The translations under genes and the position numbers were made by a program. From Panagrolaimus kolymaensis (taxonomy: Eukaryota > Nematoda > Chromadorea > Rhabditida > Panagrolaimidae): a DNA stretch of 64,000 bases. The first letter of the stretch is position 1, and each line of letters starts with the position of its first letter. The notes below the pieces were generated by a model. The model searched no databases and was not told the DNA's origin. It saw only the letters and a program-made list of their open reading frames with translations. Of this stretch, positions 1 through 10,647 are shown piece after piece. Location of the stretch: the NCBI GenBank assembly GCA_028622995.1, contig JAJQJQ010000051.1, forward strand, positions 992,001-1,056,000, in the 5' to 3' direction.

Positions 1-17
1 TCCTTTTATTAACCTTC

Positions 18-30
18 TTTATGTTTCAGG
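18..30 (+). promoter_or_regulatory. Acceptor-like site just 5' of paa-1 ATG (trans-splice or 5'-UTR intron)
   Basis: The T-rich stretch ending TTTCAG at 29 sits 8 nt before the paa-1 ATG. In nematodes such a site is typically where a spliced leader is added. An ordinary 5'-UTR intron cannot be excluded because the window starts here. Confidence 0.5.
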
Positions 31-37
31 TTCCATA

Positions 38-2054
38 ATGACTGCTGTAGCTTCAACTCCACCGCAACAATCACAACAAGAAGAAGGCGAAGATAATCTT
101 TATCCTATTGCTGTTTTGATCGATGAACTACGTAATGAAGATGTCCAACTTCGATTGAATTCAATTCGTAAACTATCAACAATTGCATTAGCTCTTGGTG
201 TTGAAAGGACGAGAAAAGAACTTATTCAATTTTTAACTGGTATGTTTTTGCTTTCTTTATATCTTTGATGGTTTATATGAATATTTGTTTTTCAGATACC
301 ATTTACGACGAAGATGAAGTCCTCCTTGTTTTGGCTGAACAACTTGGAAATTTCACTCCATTAGTTGGTGGTCCAGAATTTGTACACTGTCTACTTCCAC
401 CTCTTGAAAACTTGGCCAACATCGAAGAAACAGTTGTTCGTGATAAAGCTGTTGAATCTCTCCGAAAAATAGCTGATAAACATTCTGCTGCAGCTCTGGA
501 AGAACATTTCATTCCGATGATCCTTCGCCTTGCTCAAGGTGATTGGTTTACATCTCGTACATCCTCTTGTGGTCTCTTCGCTGTTGCTTATCCTCGTGCT
601 AATCCTGCTCAAAAAACTGAACTCCGAAATTCCTTCCGTGCTCTTTGTCGTGATGATACACCCATGGTTCGTCGTGCTGCTGCATCAAAGCTTGGAGAAG
701 TAGCAAAAGTATGGGAAAAGGATTATCTCAAATCAGAATTACTCCAAATATTCGAAGATTTAAGCCGTGATGACCAGGTAATATTTTTTTGCTACTTTCT
801 CTCTTCCTTTTTACATATTCTCTTTTTTAGGATTCCGTTCGTTTACTTTCTGTTGATCCTGGAATTCAAATGGTTACTATTCTTCGCGATGATCCAGAAC
901 TTACAACTGTCAAACAATCATTGAAAGACCTCATCGAAGACAAATCATGGCGTGTTCGTTACATGGCAGCAGAAAAAATCGTTCAAGTAAATCGTTTTCT
1001 AACTTTTTCATAACTTTTTTATATTCTTCTCTTTTCAGATTCAAGAAGCATTTGGAGCTAAGATCGCAACTGATGAAATGGTCACTCTTTACACCAATCT
1101 TCTCAAGGATGCTGAAGGCGAAGTTCGTGATGTTGCTGCAATGAAGCTTCAAGGATTCTGTGCTGGTCTTCCAACAGAAAATCGATCAAAAGTAATCATC
1201 GAACAAATTCTTCCTGTCGTCAAGCCTCTTGCTACTGATGCAAATCAACATGTCAAAGTCTCTCTTGCTTCTGTTGTTATGGGATTGGCTCCGCTCTTGG
1301 GTGAAAAAGAAACAGTTGAACATTTACTCCCGATCTTCCTTCAAATGCTTCGTGATGATACTCCTGAAGTTCGACTCAATATTATTTCAAGTTTGGACAA
1401 AGTTAGCAAAGTCATTGGTCAACAAGAACTCACTTTCTCACTTCTTCCTGCTATCATCGAACTTGCTGAAGATGGAAAATGGCGTGTCAGATTAGCTATC
1501 GTCGAATATATGCCTCTTCTTGCTGAACAACTTGATCAACAATTCTTCGAAGAAAAGCTCTTGAAACTATGTATGACTTGGTTAACCGATCATGGTAATT
1601 TCTTTTGCTTTACTGCTTCTTCTTATTGATTCTTATGTTTCATTTTTCAGTGTTCGCCATCCGTGAAGCTGCAACCAACATTCTCAAACAACTTGCTGAC
1701 AAATTTGGAGCTGATTGGACCGTTCAACATATCATTCCCAAGGTCACCGAACTTTCTGAAGACAAGAACTACCTTCATCGAATGACATGTCTCTTCAGCG
1801 TCAAGGCTCTTGCTCAATCACTTGATAAAGAAAAAGTCAAAGAACATCTTCTGCCAATAATAAAGAAGTTATCTGAAGATTCAATTCCAAATGTCAAATT
1901 CAATGTTGCAAAAGCTATCAAAGATGTTGGAAAAGCTCTGGATCCTGCATTGTTACAATCAGAAATCAAACCAATCTTGGTCAAGCTAGCTGCTGATGAT
2001 GAAATTGATGTCAAATCGTTCGCTGATGATGCTCGAACATTTCTTTCATTGTAA
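38..2054 (+). CDS. paa-1: PP2A 65-kDa scaffold subunit A (PR65), 5 exons
   Basis: This encodes the HEAT-repeat scaffold of protein phosphatase 2A, which holds the catalytic C subunit and a variable B subunit together. Exons are 38-239, 296-777, 831-986, 1039-1594 and 1651-2054, with consistent phases, giving 599 aa against about 590 in animal PR65. The family motif [10 protein letters not shown] lies in exon 3. [38 protein letters not shown] and YLHRMT, all diagnostic of PR65, are in exons 4 and 5. The N-terminal 20 residues ([13 protein letters not shown]) are a low-complexity leader before the first HEAT repeat. The start is the first ATG after a TTTCAG acceptor at 24-29. A polyA signal AATAAA lies at 2114-2119. 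All four introns are 52-56 nt. Assignment is firm; the exact start is less certain. Confidence 0.96.
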
Positions 2055-5000
2055 TTTATTTTTGTCTTGTCTTGTTTTTTATTTTTCTTTACTGTCAATT
2101 TTTGTATTGTAATAATAAAGTAATTGTGAATCATACTTTTTGTGTTTTCTTTGACTTTTTCTTCTCTCATCTTTTTGTTATTACCATACTTGTTCTCTCC
2201 CTTAATGGTTATCATCATTTTGTTGTCTGCTTTCATTAGTTGTTTCCCTTTTCATTGAAGAAAGATTATAACTTTTGCACGATATATCTTTTGCCTAACC
2301 TAATCTTTTTGAATCATCGATTCGTCGTCTTCAACCTAACTTCTTGAATCATCGTCTTCTTCCCTATTGTTTATCTTTATTAATATTTGACTATGTCGTT
2401 TATTATGTTTCCACAAAAGCAAGCATGCTTTGTTTGATCTTTATGGTATTTTGTCTTTTACTCTGAGTACTTAAAAAAATGTTTTTGTTGTCTTTGATTT
2501 GAAAGGAGTTTGCCCTTTGTTGGTTTTGATTTTGATTGTAAAATTTCTGGTTCAACTTTTTGTCGTCATCAACCCTTTTCTTTTTCTTTTATGAGATATG
2601 ATATCATCTTATTTTTTATTTTTATAGTAATAATAATGGATTAATAAAGTTTATTTAAAACAAATATGGATACAGCAACAATAACAGAGGAAGAGGAGCA
2701 GGAGATTATTGCAAGGGTTGGATTACGGTAGTAGTAGCATGGAAGGTCATGGATTTATCTGAAGGTATGAAGGTTAGTCAACTTCTAAAAAAGAAATCGC
2801 ATGGGTTTAAAGCAATCATGCAAGGAATTTTTTATGGATTGGATTGACTTTGAAATCCTTGGCCATAGGCGATATTGGTTAATCGAGGATGATGTTGCTG
2901 CAAGGAAGGAAAACTAACTATGTGCTACGATGGCGATTTTTTTTCTTCAAAACTTTTTCCTTTATTTTGTTATTTCCCTTACTTTTTACTTCTTCTTCAT
3001 GTACTTGCTGGAAGTAAAGTAAATAGAAAAAAGTTAAGAAACGCTTCCTTTTAAAAAGTTGAAAGAAAAAAAAGTTGTCAAAACCACGTGTTTTTCTTCG
3101 TTTACTTTTTAACTTTTTCTTTTCTGGCTGCCCACAAGCTAGCTGTCTTCATCATCATATATTTTGAGGTCGTTGTTATTTAGTAAGTTAACACGATGAT
3201 GATGGTGGTGAAAGAAAGAAAAAACGATAACCTCAAACAAATAAAAAAGTGAGAGTGTAAGAAAAATCATTGACGTTTTTCTTTTTTCCAACACATTTTC
3301 CTTTTTTCTTTTTCTTGCAAGTTTTAATTTTTTTGATTGAAACACAAACTTTTTTATTTGTGAGTGTTGTTAGTTTCTTCCTCCCCTCCTCTTGATAAAG
3401 GTTTTAAAAAAAGTGACAATTTTTTTGACACATTTCTTTTTTTTTTTCGTTAATGAAAATTCAAGAAGCAATGAAAATATGTAATTGATCGAAGTGAGCT
3501 TTTTTGAATTATGGAACAACAATTGCGATTGCCGTTGACGAGAAAAACTGCAAGCTTGTTGATTGCTGCTATCCATACCGAAATGCTTTATGTATAATTA
3601 CAGTATCCTTAAACACATTATTCCAAACGCGAGAGTTGGAAGGCGCTATAAAAAGGCTGGACAATCCAATAATCATTTTTTCTAATTCCATTTTGAAAGA
3701 CTTTTTGCAAATATTTGAAACATTTTTTGGTTTTTTAAAGTTCAATTAAACCTTTTTCATCTTTTTGGTTCCTGTTTATTTTAAGTTTCGATGGAAATGA
3801 GTATTGTTACTCTTTTGTAAAAACACTGTAATTTCCCAAAATTCTTTTACCAAGATACCAACGGCTAAAACTTTTTTTCCCATCGATTCAATATGCAAGT
3901 TTAACTTTAAACAATTGTTGCCTGTGGTAACTGACGATGATGAAAAAAAAGAAGCTAAACCACCAATCCATTATTTTTTTTAACCTCAAATCAACGAAAG
4001 CAAAAAACCAAAACAGCAACAAAGCTTTTATTTTATTTTGTTGCAATTAATCGAAAGAAAAAAATGAAGGCATGAAAGAAAAGACAACATTCAATTAACT
4101 AACTCCCTTCATTTCACTTAATAAAATAATTAAATGAATTTTTTTTGCCATTTGATTGAGTTAGTTAAGTTTTTTGTGAGTAACAAAAGTCGATTAATTT
4201 TCTTGTTTTTGATGTGTTTTTATTTAGTTTAACAGTTGTTCCACCTGCTAATGGAATAATGGAAAAAAGGTGTTTGTTAATCAAACTTCATTAATCGTTT
4301 ATTAGAATAAGATAATTAAAGCTTAAAATTTATTAGTTCCTGAAAAAAATTCTTGGATGAGGTGAAATAAAGATTTTTGGATCTCTTTTTTCGATGAGAG
4401 AGATCTCGATGAATGATGAAAACATAGTTATCACATGTGTACTTTTTATAATAATAAAAAAAATCAGCTGGGCTTGCTAATGATGAGTTTATTGGAAGCA
4501 CATACATTTATTTGTTGGAGGAAGAAAAAAGCACGCAACAAAAATAAAAGTTTGTAAAAACATAAGCAAACACAACGAAAAAGAAAGGTTGTGTTAATTA
4601 ACAAAAAAAGTTTTTTTCTCAAAATTCTTTGGACAACGATTTTAGGTGGAAAAAATTTGGTTTAAATTATTACCATTTTTAACCAAAATATTTTTATTCG
4701 ATCATTAGAATTTCCGTTTTTCAATCAAGCAAGCTATACCGCCGCTGTCGTGTAAATAATAATACTTATTTTATTCAAAGAAAAAATAAATTCAATGCAA
4801 AAAAAAAAGAAAATGCAAAAATGTCTAAAAACATTATTTGTTGCTTTGTTGCTTGCTTTCCATCTCATTGTTAGTTTGCCCTTATTATTAATTTATTTAT
4901 TTTTATTATTATAATTAATATTATTAAGCAACAACAGATTTAGAAAATTTATAAATGAGACCCAAAAGACGTATCTTACATATTAAAACAATTTTTGTTA

Positions 5001-5904
5001 AAAAAAAGAAAAGAAAAAACCCGTGATTTTTTTTTTGCTTCCTTCCATTTTTTTTTTTTTGAAATGCCACTGCTTTTTTTGATGAATTTTCTGAATCACA
5101 TGATCCATAAAAAAATAAAATATTTGTAAGAAGCATTCGAACTTCGAAGTTCAAAATAAGCAAAAATGAGAAGTTAGTGGTGAGTGAGTAGTAGAAGTAA
5201 AAGGGCATGAAAAAAACAAATGTAAAAAAAAATAAGAAATGGAGAAAGAATTTTTTTCCATTGTATTACTAATATTTTTGGGTTTTGGTGTTTCTGCAAT
5301 TTTTTGTTTTCATCCATATTTTTGGTTAAAGTTTCTAAAGTTTGAATTTTTTATTTGAGGTTGAAATTGAAGAGTTTGAAGGAATGTCAGTCACACAAAA
5401 AAATGAATGAATGAAGAAATAATGGCAAATGGCATGGCATAAAAAAAAGATGGAAATGGATAAAGCATTGAAGCACGCTCAAACATGAAATTTGAAGTTC
5501 CTATCTTTGGTAAGAAAACTGTGACACGGCTTTTCTTTCATTTCTTTTCACTCTTTTTTCAGCTGTTTGCTTGCTACTTTTTTTGTTTTTTGCTTATTGA
5601 TTTTGTTTCATATTTTTTGTTTTATATTTAAAGCTTCATTCTTTTTTGGTGGATGAGGACGCTGATGAGAAGGGATGAATAAATAAAATTTTCAATTGGC
5701 GTAAATGCAATTTTTATGTGGAGTGTTAAACCGCAAAGATGAAAGCTGAAAAAATAAATGAATAATAATACCTTTTTTGTTTGAAAGGATTTACACTTCC
5801 GAAAAAAAAATTGAAATAAATAATATTCTTTTGTTATTTTTCTGAATCATTAAAAATTAAGGTAAAAAAATTTTGGGATCATCAAAATGCAACAAACCTT
5901 TAAT
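2055..5904. other. Gene-free A/T-rich spacer
   Basis: After the paa-1 polyA signal I see no supported gene on either strand. The stretch is dominated by A and T homopolymer runs of 5-10 nt. Short ORFs here (for example 3504-3749, +) lack splice context, domains and codon bias. Confidence 0.6.
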
Positions 5905-6141
5905 TTAAAATTCCATATGTTTTCTTGCTTGAATGGCTTCAATATCTTCGGAATGTTTAGATTTTGTATTCCATAAACGAAGGCCATAAGATAAAGTATA
6001 AATAAATAAAATTAAACATAAAAATGAAAATAATGCAATTAAAATAGTAAATTCCATTGAAAATATTGCTGCTGTAAGTGAAGGAGCGTCAGTATGTTTA
6101 TAATAAGTTTCTATTGTTGTTGGTGGAATTGAAGATATCAT
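5905..6141 (-). CDS. Possible small single-pass membrane protein or terminal exon
   Basis: An open frame of 78 aa starts at the ATG at 6141 and ends in TAA at 5905. It is predicted to be a short polar N-terminus, one hydrophobic helix at about residues 30-55, and a charged tail ending ARKHMEF. The frame stays open upstream to about 6280 without an ATG. A CAG acceptor just upstream of 6141 could make this the last exon of a longer gene. Codon use resembles the real exons nearby, unlike the T-rich ORFs around it. I do not recognise the family. It could be a 7TM receptor remnant, given how much receptor sequence is rearranged in this region. Confidence 0.4.
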   Translation of the reverse strand: MISSIPPTTIETYYKHTDAPSLTAAIFSMEFTILIALFSFLCLILFIYTLSYGLRLWNTKSKHSEDIEAIQARKHMEF

Positions 6142-6684
6142 ATGAAAATATGAAAATTTAACTGCAAGATTCGAAGAAATATTAGGAAGTTGGAAGATTT
6201 TTGTGACCAAAGGATAAAATAAATAATAATTTTTACGACGAAGGAGTTGCAAAAAAGAGTTTCGGTTTAGTTTGTTTTTTGTTTTGATAACCCCAAAATT
6301 CGAACGACAGCAAATGCAAAAAAATAAAAGAAAATAGCGAGTTTAACTTTGACACAAACGAGTCAAAAAACCCAACCTTACTTTATAAAAAGAGGTCCAT
6401 GAAAAAAAGAAAAGAAAAATGTGTTATGCGTGTGGCAGCAGCAGCAGCAACCAGCTGCTTTTGTCTTTTCATCGTTCTTTTTTCTTTTAGTCGTCATCCA
6501 AAAAAAAATGTAAAAAGGGCGGAGTTCTGGAAAGAAGGAAATTTCGTTGCATCAGCAGCAAACAGGAGCAACAAAATGTGAAAGAAATGAGTTTGTTGTA
6601 GTAAACGGAAGCATGAAAAAAGAAGAAGAAAAAAGACTAAAAAGGGCTTTAAAAATTTTAGATGTGAGAAAAAATATTTTTGTT

Positions 6685-9565
6685 TGTAACAAAAGAATTT
6701 TGATAGCATCATCAAATGTCACAAAATTTTTAATGCCTTTGGAAAGAAAAATATATATATTTCAAAAAACATACATCAAAAATCGAAGTTAAATAAATAT
6801 CCGACGAAGCTTTCCTCGAAGATAGTCTCCAAAAATGGGTAATTAACTTTCCATTGTTTATCGCTTCCTAATTTAACAAATTACTGAAAGCTTCCAAAAA
6901 AAGCAAACTAAAAAGGTGAATCTGTTTAACGAATTCATTTTTACTTTTTGTATTTTTAAGTGATTCGTCATTTTATAAAATAATGTAATTAGTTTCAATC
7001 ATGAAAATCCTCGAGTTCGAGTAAAAAAATGGAAATAGTTGGCTTTGATAAAATTCAAAAAAGCCAGTTATTTGGGGCAAAATGCTCCAAGAAAGAACGG
7101 ATAATGTTTGCCTAAAAATTTTCATTTCCTCAATAAAAATTTTATTTGAAGTTGCTGCTCATCATTAATTTGCAAGGAAAAATAAAAGGTTTAATTTTAA
7201 TGCAAATTTGTTTTTTTATCATTTTTTACAAATGCCTTCGATTTTCTATTTAAGTCCAATGTTTCATCATTTTCAAAATCATTTGTTCATTTTTGAAAAG
7301 TGAAATGATGTCTTCGTGTTTCAGCGTCTTCTTCCTGACTCTTCTCTTGATTCTTCCATCGTCGTCATGGGCTCTTCTTCGACCAAATCGACATGCTTTG
7401 GCTTCAAATAATACCGTGGTTCTTTCATCCATCAACGATCAATTTGATTATCTTTCATCCGATGATGAAGCTCGGTCAATTGGAACTCAACAGGGTCTTG
7501 ATGTGCATATAGCAACTCGTGGTGATATTGAAGTTATCCTCCTTAATGATGATTTGACATTTGAATTTTGTACTACTGGATGCAATGGAGAGTGAGTTCT
7601 GCTTTTTCTTTTCTAGTTAATAACTCCATTTTTAGAGTAAGTGTATCTTTTGATGGAACTCCTGCTTCTGGTTCTTCAAATCAATGTTCATTTATTGCTG
7701 GTGCTGATGATAACAAAATATGGTTTATGAATATACCAATAGAAAAGAAGTTTGCTCAAGGATGTGGTCATGCTACAATTGAACCAACTGGTACTATATT
7801 TAAAATAGGTCAATTTTCGTTTCCATTTTCTGGTTGTGGTCCTACGATCGTTGATAAAATTGTTAAACTCAATGTCAAAAGTGATTCATGTGTTCTTATT
7901 GTGGTAAGTCGTTGTTATGATTCCTTGGCTATTAATGATTGTCCTTTTTTAGAAAGATGCAAAGATCAAGCCACCATCATCATCTGTTTCTACAACAACC
8001 GCAGCTGAAGAACCATCATCAATTACAACATCGACAGCGTCAACAGAAGAAGGTGGAATGTCTCTTTATGGATGGATACTCATCGGTGTTTTTGCTTTAC
8101 TTATCTTCATTGGTCTTTGTATACTCGTGTATGTTTTCTTGTTTTTTGGCGTCTAAAATCTTGTGCTTTTTAGGATATGGTTGATTATGAAAGGAAATTC
8201 AAAGAAGCATGGTCCTCCTGAAGGTGAATACAAAGCTACAGCAATGCAAACAAAGAAGGTCGTAATTGAAATGCCTGAATCGCCTAAAAAGAACATCGAA
8301 AAGAAAGCAACAATGCAAGACAAAGAAGTTGAACATGTTGATAAAGAAACAATGACGCCAACCGTGGATTCGAAAATTGATCAAGTTAAAGAAGCTGCTC
8401 CAAAGAAAAAGCCAACAACAAAGGAAAAAGAAGAACAAATCAAAGCTCAACAACCTGAACCTTCTGCTGAGAAGATTGCTCCCGTCATCGTCAAAGCACC
8501 AAAGTTGAAAGTTCCAAAAAATCCTCATGTTCCATATCCAATGGCATTTCGATCAGAATACAACAAAGCAAAATCTCTCAAATCTGGTACTCATTCGGTT
8601 TCTGACAAAATGGTCCTTAACAAAGAAGCTCTGATGGAATCTCATGTTGATTCTCTTTCTCGTCATGGATGTCTCGAAAAAGTGTCACACGCAGAAGCTG
8701 CACAAATGAGAAAGTTAGTTTTGGAATTATTGGAAAAACTAATAACACAATTCACTTTTAGAAATTATCCTAAAGTAAAAAGCAGAAAAGTTCAAGAACG
8801 TGAAATCAACCTCTTCCTCCTCTCAATCTCTGAAATGTATGCTGAATTGAATCGAATGATGTATGTTTATTGCAATGTTTTTTCATTCTCATGATAAAAT
8901 TTTTAGTGCTGAAGCAGAAAAGGTACTTGTTGAATGTGGCGTTCAATTCGATGAAAAGAAACAAATCACGAAGATGACAGAAATGGCTCGTGAATATCTC
9001 AAGCATCGATCAACTCCTGAAATTGCTGTTTACTTTGCTTTCGGTGCTGAATATTCTCAACTTATCACATCGGATTTGGACATGATTCACAAGTTCTCGC
9101 TTCCTTTGCTTATAGTAGTTGCTTTGATGCCTCGTTTTCCTGAATTCAATCGTCGAAAAGCATGTACTTGGATTCGGTTAGCTTTCTTTATGATTTCTAT
9201 CTATAAACTTATCGTTCTTTTTTAGCCGTCAAGCTCCGACAATTCGTAAAGAATATCCTCTTCGTGATAGAGCATCAAAACCATTTCCAATCCATATCCT
9301 TGAAAAAGCCTATTTCAAGAGTATCAAAGATTTTACGAATATCGATGGTCTTGACACTGATTCAACTTCTGGTGAAAAGCAGCCTTCAAATCAATCTCAA
9401 CCAAGCAATCAATCAACCATCATCGATCCAAAGAAAATCCCAGCTGAAGACATCACACAAGAAAGCAAAACAAAGAAGAAGATCATCAAGAAGCAAGACA
9501 AAGGAAAAAAGGATAAATAATAAATGATCATGTTTTATTTCACTTTTTTTTTTATGTGTGTTAAT
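6685..9565. repeat. Left arm of large inverted repeat (copy A)
   Basis: This block, with its 5' flank and 3' UTR, matches the reverse complement of about 10603-13475. Matching flank landmarks include GCAAAATGCTCCAAGAAAGA near 7078 against the complementary sequence near 13070, and the TTAATTTGCAAGGAAAAATA block near 7168 against its complement near 12985. The arms are diverged: protein identity is high in the tail but lower in the ectodomain. About 1 kb separates them. Confidence 0.8.
7305..9520 (+). CDS. Receptor-like single-pass membrane protein, family copy A (7 exons)
   Basis: Exons are 7305-7591, 7636-7903, 7953-8128, 8174-8713, 8762-8860, 8907-9176 and 9226-9520, in phase, giving 644 aa. 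Features in order: signal peptide (about 1-22, ending SSSWA); cysteine-containing ectodomain (about 23-185); Thr/Ser-rich stalk; one membrane helix (about 224-249, YGWILIGVFALLIFIGLCIL); and a roughly 390-residue cytoplasmic tail. The tail has a Lys/Glu/Pro-rich segment, an alpha-helical conserved block (PKNPHVPYPMAFRSEY through RKACTWIRRQAP) and a basic C-terminus ending QDKGKKDK. The ATG-ATG start at 7305 follows an in-frame TTG at 7293 that would extend it by 4 codons. No known domain is recognised. Copies B and C are paralogues. Function is unknown; the architecture suggests a surface receptor or adhesion protein. Confidence 0.85.
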
Positions 9566-9721
9566 AACAAATAAATAATTACAAAAACAAATGTTTATCT
9601 TACAAAAATTCTAAAAAAACTTTTTCTTGCATTTTTTCATAACAAATAATCGATTATTTTGAAGAACTCTTTTATTGCATCCAACTTTGATTCATTAATT
9701 TCTTAACTTTTTCATTCACCA

Positions 9722-9961
9722 TTAATTACCACCTATGACTCCATCAATGGTATTACTTCTTCCCAATGGTCTTCGAGTGGTGGTGGTTGCTGTCGATGCT
9801 CGCCTCGCTGGAGGAGGATGAATTGGAACTGCCCAAGGTAAACTTCGAGATGAGTTTTGCCTCCAATGAATTCCTTTAAAAGCTCGATAATAAACCATTC
9901 CAAGAAATAAGAATTCAATGGCATTATAAAATTGACTGTATTCACGAAAGGATAAAATCAA
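9722..9961 (-). pseudogene. Orphan last exon of 7TM receptor (copy of 20463-20717)
   Basis: The reading frame closely matches the final exon of the 7TM receptor at 20463-20717. It includes the last membrane helix (FNAIEFLFLGMVYYRAFKG-like) and the C-tail HPPPARRAS...RRPLGRSNTIDGVIGGN before TAA at 9722. Homology stops near 9945, and no upstream receptor exons are found between here and 10.6 kb. This is therefore a truncated copy, not a gene. Most differences are single substitutions, so the copy is fairly recent. Confidence 0.75.
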
Positions 9962-10602
9962 TAAGTAAATTATGTCTTCTTTCCTAAAATTTTTGTAATT
10001 TTAAGGTTAATTTGTTTAATAGCATTTTTCATATCCAATATAAATATATGTTTTTTTTCTCACTATTATTAAACCATTTTTTAAATAATTTTCTCATGTA
10101 ATTTTTGATAACGGTACGTGGAAAACAATCGTTTTAAAGGAATTGCATGTCGAGAACGCATTTTTTTTCGTAACTAAAGAAAGAACGACCAACAAACAGA
10201 TCATCAAAAAAATTAAAAACAATCGAATATGAACTTAAAAATATTGCTTGCTGGATATTGGTTTACCAAATAAAAATATATGACCTCTAACCTCGTCAAG
10301 GTTTCCAGCTTCTAGAGGGTTATGGTTTTTGATAACGGGGAACAAAGCTTGTGCAAAACAAACCCCGGTTCTTCCTAAAGGAAGAATAAATTTAAAAGAA
10401 CAATAAATAATAAAAGTGTAATATACGCGCAAGTTGGTAAACATTAAAATTGTGATTACATTTCAAAAAACAAGTTAATTCTATGAAATATATTTTAGTA
10501 ATTCTTTTTCTATAATATTTTTTAATTATACAAAAACTAAAGAGAATTAAACAAATAAGAAAAATTAAGAATTTTTATAAGATAAACATTTTTTTATTTT
10601 TT
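9962..10602. other. Spacer between inverted-repeat arms
   Basis: This spacer is A/T-rich with one more GC-balanced island at about 10235-10444, open for 69 codons on the minus strand. It has no recognisable domain, splice context or partner copy in the window. I see nothing else. Confidence 0.5.
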
Positions 10603-10647
10603 ATTAACACACATAAAATTAAAAGTGAAATAAAACATGATCATTTA

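Noticed and set aside
3504..3749. 81-codon plus-strand ORF starting MNYGTTIAIAVDEKN
   Set aside because: It loosely recalls a proteasome-type start, but the rest decays into low-complexity codons and no neighbouring exons fit.
9264..9527. ORF starting MIEHQNHFQSIS, and its counterparts in copies B and C
   Set aside because: This is a second frame of the last exon of the receptor-like genes; the correct frame continues from exon 6 by splice phase.
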